From HGM05232 sp964646495 (GTDB lineage: Bacteria; Bacteroidota; Bacteroidia; Bacteroidales; Muribaculaceae), in contig CAZYEO010000031.1 of assembly GCA_964646495.1 (NCBI GenBank), positions 1 through 20,593 of the forward strand: DNA of 20,593 bases, in the 5' to 3' direction. The translations under genes were made by a program, and so were the position numbers. Numbering within the stretch: the stretch's first letter is position 1; each line of letters begins with the position of its first letter. This document shows, piece by piece, positions 17,182 to 20,593 of this stretch. The notes beneath the pieces are model-generated. The model was not told where the DNA came from. It saw nothing but the letters and a program-made list of their open reading frames with translations, and made no database searches.

Positions 17182-17751
17182 TTAGGGGGTTATTATCCCT
17201 TTGCGATAAGCTATTTTTATTGCAATAAGTTCAATAATGCTATTTACAGCAAAGCATACAAATGATATACCGGTAATAAGTATTACTATGCTTTCGATAG
17301 TGCGTATATCTGTAAACAAGATCACTAACCCTGCTATTGTAATCAAAGAAGGCAGGATAAAAAACCACAGAGGTTTCCTCACACTCTTCATTGATGCAAA
17401 TAATATAATCATGTGGAATACTCCAGCCAAAATCAAAATTACAGCAAATAGGTAGGCTAATATTCCAACGAAAATCTCTGGCTCAATTATCAATAACAAT
17501 CCAAAACACGCGCCTCCTATTGCTGATGCCAATCCGTAATAGGAAATCGTAGTGCCTGTGTTGTTATTTCTGTTACTAAAGAGAAATATTCCAATAATTG
17601 CTATGATTGATGGGATTAGGAATAGAATTCCGAGTGCTATAATCATATTTTCCATGAGTGCAGTACGATCATGAAAAACAATAAGGAATATACCACATGT
17701 TAATATAACAATGCTTGATAAGAATGTTGGAATGTTTTTATTCATGTTCAT
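17182..17751 (-). CDS. HdeD/DUF308-family integral membrane protein
   Basis: 189 residues arranged as about six hydrophobic helices with short charged loops: N-terminal SSIVILTCGIFLIV, then MIIALGILFLIPSIIAII, then four further helices ending near SIIELIAIKIA. This is the DUF308 (HdeD-like) pattern. HdeD in E. coli is linked to acid resistance, but the function of Bacteroidota homologues is not established, so no specific role is inferred. ATG 17751 is the first of two close Met codons (MNMNKN). The gene is convergent with the cytidylate-kinase-like gene (4-base gap) and has its own -7 box upstream. Confidence 0.8.
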   Translation of the reverse strand: MNMNKNIPTFLSSIVILTCGIFLIVFHDRTALMENMIIALGILFLIPSIIAIIGIFLFSNRNNNTGTTISYYGLASAIGGACFGLLLIIEPEIFVGILAYLFAVILILAGVFHMIILFASMKSVRKPLWFFILPSLITIAGLVILFTDIRTIESIVILITGISFVCFAVNSIIELIAIKIAYRKGIITP

Positions 17752-17798
17752 AATATTTAATGTATATATTTTGGAGTGCTTAATCTTGAAATCTAAAA

Positions 17799-17806
17799 CA
17801 AAGATA
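17799..17806 (-). promoter_or_regulatory. -7 box for the HdeD-like gene
   Basis: The minus strand reads TATCTTTG, a full TAnnTTTG match, which places a transcript start near 17793 and a leader of about 40 bases before ATG 17751. No convincing -33 element is seen. Confidence 0.45.
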
Positions 17807-17931
17807 CAATAACTTCTTTTCTTTTCCTTATAAATATTAATTGTGTGTTTAATTAATACTAAATGGATTACATCACTATTAAATTACATTAAAATCATAT
17901 TGTTTCTTTTTATGGTAATAAAATAATACCC

Positions 17932-17939
17932 TACATTTG
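17932..17939 (+). promoter_or_regulatory. -7 box for the htrA/degP gene
   Basis: TACATTTG is a full match to TAnnTTTG. It overlaps the in-frame TTG at 17937 that opens the longest possible protease ORF. If it is the promoter, that TTG cannot be in the mRNA, which supports the ATG at 18009 as the real start, with a leader of about 65 bases. No clean -33 TTTG is seen. Confidence 0.55.
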
Positions 17940-18008
17940 CGTTATTGTATAGAGTTAAAATTAACTATTCAAGATATTAAAACAAATGTAAATTTAACAG
18001 ATGACTTT

Positions 18009-19547
18009 ATGAAAAATTCCAGTAAATTGATTCTAATGGTATTTGGTGCAGCGATTCTTGGGTCAGCTGCTACAATTATGGCTACATCTGCCATAAATGG
18101 TAATATTTCTTCAACATTTTCAGATAAATGTGTAACCCAAGAGGATGATACAAATGGATTTATAAAAACATCGCAAAGACGATCTTTTGACACTGATTTT
18201 ACTAAGGCTGCCGAAAGCACGGTAAATGCTGTTGTGAGTATCAAAAGTTTTGCATCGCCACGTAAATCGGCTAAACAAAATTATATAGATCCATTTGAGT
18301 TTTTCTTCGGACCCGGATTTGGGGGTGGAAATTCTAATCCCCGCGGACAACAACCACAGCAGCAACAACCGCAACAACAACAGATTGGGCTTGGCTCTGG
18401 TGTTATAATTTCGGAAGACGGATATATTGTGACAAACAATCATGTGATTAATGGTGCAGATAGATTGGATGTTACACTTAATGATAATCGCAGTTTCAAT
18501 GCAAAAATCATAGGTACAGATGCCGTAACTGATTTGGCTCTTATTAAAATTGAGGCAAAAAATCTTTCTCCAATAGTTTTTGGGAACTCCGATGATATAA
18601 AGGTAGGAGAATGGGTACTTGCAGTAGGTAATCCATTTGGATTTACCTCGACCGTTACGGCTGGTATCGTGAGTGCTAAAGCCAGAAGTATAAGTGCTTC
18701 AACTCATGGCAGAACAATGGGTGTAGAATCATTTATTCAAACTGATGCTGCCGTTAATCCAGGGAATAGTGGTGGCGCTTTAGTGAATATTGACGGTGAA
18801 TTAATGGGTATAAATACTGCCATATATTCTGAAACAGGTAATTATGCAGGATATTCTTTTGCCATACCATCATCGATAGTGAAGAAAATAATTACTGATA
18901 TCAAGCAATTTGGAGCTGTGCAACGTGCTGTATTAGGTATATCATATTCTGAATTGACTTCTGAAATAGCAAAAGAAAAAAATATTACAGCTGTAAATGA
19001 AGGAATATATGTAGGAAAAGTAGCAGATAGAAGTTCCGCTCTTGAGGCTGGAATTAAAGAAGGTGATGTAATAACTCATATTAACGATGTCAAAATAAAG
19101 AATAGTGGAGTTATGCAGGAACAGATGAATAAATATCGCCCTGGAGACGATATTACTATTACATTTGTGCGCGACAATAAAGAACAAAAAATATCTCTCA
19201 CATTAAAGAATAATCAAGGTAGCACGTCAATGACAAAATCTACTGATATGATGTCACTTGGTTGTGCTTTCAAAGAATTGTCAAAAGATAAACTCTCAGA
19301 TTTGCGAATATCTCAAGGTTTAGAAGTCGTGGGAGTTAAAGATGGCAAATTTAAACGTGCAGGAATTAAAGACGGATTCGTTATTACAGATATTAATAAT
19401 ATACCTGTGTCGAATGTAGATGCTGTAGAGGAAATATATAAAGCAATAATGAGTGATAATTCAAGCGACAAGGTAATGTTTATCACGGGGATATACCCTA
19501 CCGGTAAGAAAGTATATTATGCAGTTGCCCTGTTTGCGGATATGTGA
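18009..19547 (+). CDS. degP: Periplasmic HtrA/DegP-type serine protease
   Basis: Envelope protease and chaperone that degrades misfolded periplasmic proteins. Start chosen at ATG 18009 because it opens a signal peptide (MKNSSKLILMVFGAAILG); the upstream TTG at 17937 lies inside a promoter-like box. The trypsin-like domain carries the triad H145 (NNHVING), D175 (DLALIKIE) and S254 (NPGNSGGAL). A Gly/Gln-rich loop with QQPQQQQPQQQQ (18349-18383) lies in the LA-loop region before the catalytic core. Two PDZ domains follow (about 305-400 and 415-500). The 512-residue length is normal. The last few residues (FADM, after AVAL) look foreign: the frame of a different protein begins at about 19526, so the native C-terminus may have been replaced at a chimeric joint. 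Regulation by envelope stress is likely for the family but not visible here. Confidence 0.93.
   Translation: MKNSSKLILMVFGAAILGSAATIMATSAINGNISSTFSDKCVTQEDDTNGFIKTSQRRSFDTDFTKAAESTVNAVVSIKSFASPRKSAKQNYIDPFEFFFGPGFGGGNSNPRGQQPQQQQPQQQQIGLGSGVIISEDGYIVTNNHVINGADRLDVTLNDNRSFNAKIIGTDAVTDLALIKIEAKNLSPIVFGNSDDIKVGEWVLAVGNPFGFTSTVTAGIVSAKARSISASTHGRTMGVESFIQTDAAVNPGNSGGALVNIDGELMGINTAIYSETGNYAGYSFAIPSSIVKKIITDIKQFGAVQRAVLGISYSELTSEIAKEKNITAVNEGIYVGKVADRSSALEAGIKEGDVITHINDVKIKNSGVMQEQMNKYRPGDDITITFVRDNKEQKISLTLKNNQGSTSMTKSTDMMSLGCAFKELSKDKLSDLRISQGLEVVGVKDGKFKRAGIKDGFVITDINNIPVSNVDAVEEIYKAIMSDNSSDKVMFITGIYPTGKKVYYAVALFADM
19520..19547. other. Probable chimeric joint between the protease and the kinase-like gene
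   Basis: The protease frame keeps family-like sequence through A-V-A-L (ending 19532), while the kinase frame, in another register, already shows C-P-V-C-G-Y from 19526. The two overlap in TGCCCTG (19526-19532), a plausible microhomology at which unrelated DNAs were joined. No intergenic spacer, promoter or kinase start codon exists here. A recent transfer into the genome is the alternative. Confidence 0.6.
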
Positions 19548-20593
19548 AAAATTTTGATGGAAATATCTCGAAATCTTTGCCTGTCGGAACAGTTTATAAC
19601 GATAGATTTATTTTTGGCGAGGCAAAGTCCTCAGATGGAGAAAGTATAGTTTATATCGGCTACGATAAACTTTCAAACGAAAAGGTATACATAAAAGAAT
19701 TTGCACCTTTTCTTATTTGTGAAAGAGCTGAAAATAAATATACAATATACCCCAAAAATAGCTGTGAGGTTAAGTTTAAAGCGCTTTATTCCGATTATAG
19801 AGAGTTGTGCCTAACGCTGAAAGAGCTTTCGCCGATTATAAGCACAATCCCTCTTGTTGAAACTTTTGAAAAAAACGGAACAGTTTATGCAGTCTATAAG
19901 TATATGGAAGTCGTATCTCTCGAGCAGTATCTGAAATATAACGATAACTTCATTCCTTGGAGCGAAGCAAAACAACTTTTCAGACCGATTTTCGGAACAC
20001 TGACTTTGCTGCAAGAAAAAAATATTTTGCACAGGTCAATTTCCCCCGAAACTATCCTTATGGATGGTGAAAAGAACCTTTATATTTCCGATTTTTCAAT
20101 AGCATCAAACCGCACTCGCTTCAGCGAAATTCCCGAAAGTATCCCGAAATTTTATGGTGCGCCTGAACAATATGAGGCAAGCGGATGGCAGGGAAACTGG
20201 ACAGATGTTTTCGGACTTAGTGCAACACTTTTCAGAACAATCACAGGCTCTGTTCCACTTGATGTTTTTGAGCTTTCAAAGGGCAGACGTTGCCCTAACC
20301 CAAACTATATCAATTCCTCAATCCCACAAAATGTTTCCGACGCAATAATCAAGGGTATGGAATTTGACACAAAAACAAGAACACAGTCTGTCTATGAGCT
20401 GATTAGTGAGCTTTTGGACTGCACCGAGGGAAATACAGCCGTATATAATGTTTCTGACGTAAAAATAAATAAAAATACAAAAATCGAAAACCACATTTCC
20501 GAGGAAACAAAGCCAAAGGTGCCACAAATTATTATCGGCATTATTGGCGTTATAGTTGCAATGTGCTTATTGAGCTTTGTCATGAATTATTAC
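19526..20593 (+). CDS. Ser/Thr kinase-like membrane protein (pseudokinase-like), partial at both ends
   Basis: An open frame with no stop from 19508 to the window end. Family similarity starts at C-P-V-C-G-Y (19526-19543), the end of a zinc-ribbon-like N-terminus, then LPVGTVYNDRF, as in Clostridia-type Ser/Thr kinases. Numbered from GTG 19544, the kinase fold shows Lys51 (VYIKEF), APE at 206-208 and NWTDVFGLSATLF. However, the glycine loop is degraded (AKSSDGES), the catalytic HRD is HRS (Ser165) and DFG is DFS (183-185). A membrane helix (about 327-349) ends at the window edge, so an extracellular part is probably missing. No standard start is available because the N-terminus falls inside the protease gene. 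Phosphotransfer is predicted to be weak or absent. Style and family differ from the Bacteroidales genes to its left. Confidence 0.75.

Noticed and set aside
17160..17200. Terminator between the cytidylate-kinase-like and HdeD-like genes
   Set aside because: Only a short GGGG/CCCT-type stem, falling within the end of the HdeD-like coding sequence and with no clear T-run.
18120..18443. Minus-strand ORF within the protease gene
   Set aside because: Antisense shadow of degP; no protein-like composition, motif or start context. The same applies to the other short overlapping ORFs in the window.
20154..20348. Short plus-strand ORF of 64 residues in the kinase region
   Set aside because: It lies out of frame inside the long kinase-like frame, which has recognisable motifs.
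1..20593. Defence island, CRISPR, prophage, integrative element or biosynthetic cluster
   Set aside because: All complete genes belong to housekeeping, envelope or glycogen families. No transposase, integrase, nuclease effector, repeat-spacer array or assembly-line enzyme was seen.

Overview
The window is an AT-rich bacterial chromosomal segment. Gene content and signals point to Bacteroidota, most likely order Bacteroidales. The evidence is: FtsK followed by a LolA-like chaperone and TrxB; a multi-repeat DUF349 protein; a debranching enzyme / GT4 synthase / GH57 glycogen cluster; relaxed start regions without clear Shine-Dalgarno sequences; and several TAnnTTTG boxes of the Bacteroidota -7 type. 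Genus cannot be assigned from the sequence. I see no rRNA, tRNA, CRISPR array, transposase or phage gene.

Layout. (1) 1-131: a fold-back artefact at the left end, so FtsK lacks its N-terminus. (2) 132-3478, plus strand: ftsK, a LolA-like lipoprotein chaperone and trxB, ending at a hairpin shared with the convergent recQ. (3) 3643-6844, minus strand: recQ preceded by a polyprenyl-phosphate sugar transferase gene that an in-frame TAA splits into two ORFs. (4) 6931-8817, minus strand: a DUF349-repeat protein with its own terminator, then a 303-base gap holding a promoter and a strong terminator hairpin. (5) 9121-13773, minus strand: a three-gene glycogen operon (debranching enzyme, GT4 synthase, GH57 amylase-like protein). 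(6) 13906-16417, minus strand: a small unknown protein, a cyclophilin-type prolyl isomerase and an M16 peptidase. (7) 16542-17177 plus and 17182-17751 minus: a cytidylate-kinase-like protein converging on an HdeD/DUF308 membrane protein. (8) 18009-19547 plus: a periplasmic HtrA/DegP protease. (9) About 19526-20593 plus: an open reading frame, incomplete at both ends, for a Clostridia-type Ser/Thr kinase-like protein with degenerate catalytic motifs, abutting and overlapping the end of the protease gene.

Most genes are housekeeping or envelope functions: chromosome segregation and repair (FtsK, RecQ), redox (TrxB), lipoprotein and protein quality control (LolA-like, prolyl isomerase, M16 peptidase, HtrA), surface glycan initiation (sugar transferase) and storage polysaccharide (the glycogen operon). 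The notable signals are not a new defence or mobile system. They are: (a) two end-of-sequence joints that look chimeric, (b) a nonsense codon in an otherwise full-length sugar transferase, (c) a GH57 protein with Asn where the catalytic Asp is expected, and (d) a pseudokinase-like reading frame at the right end. All assignments were made by reading; no database search was run.
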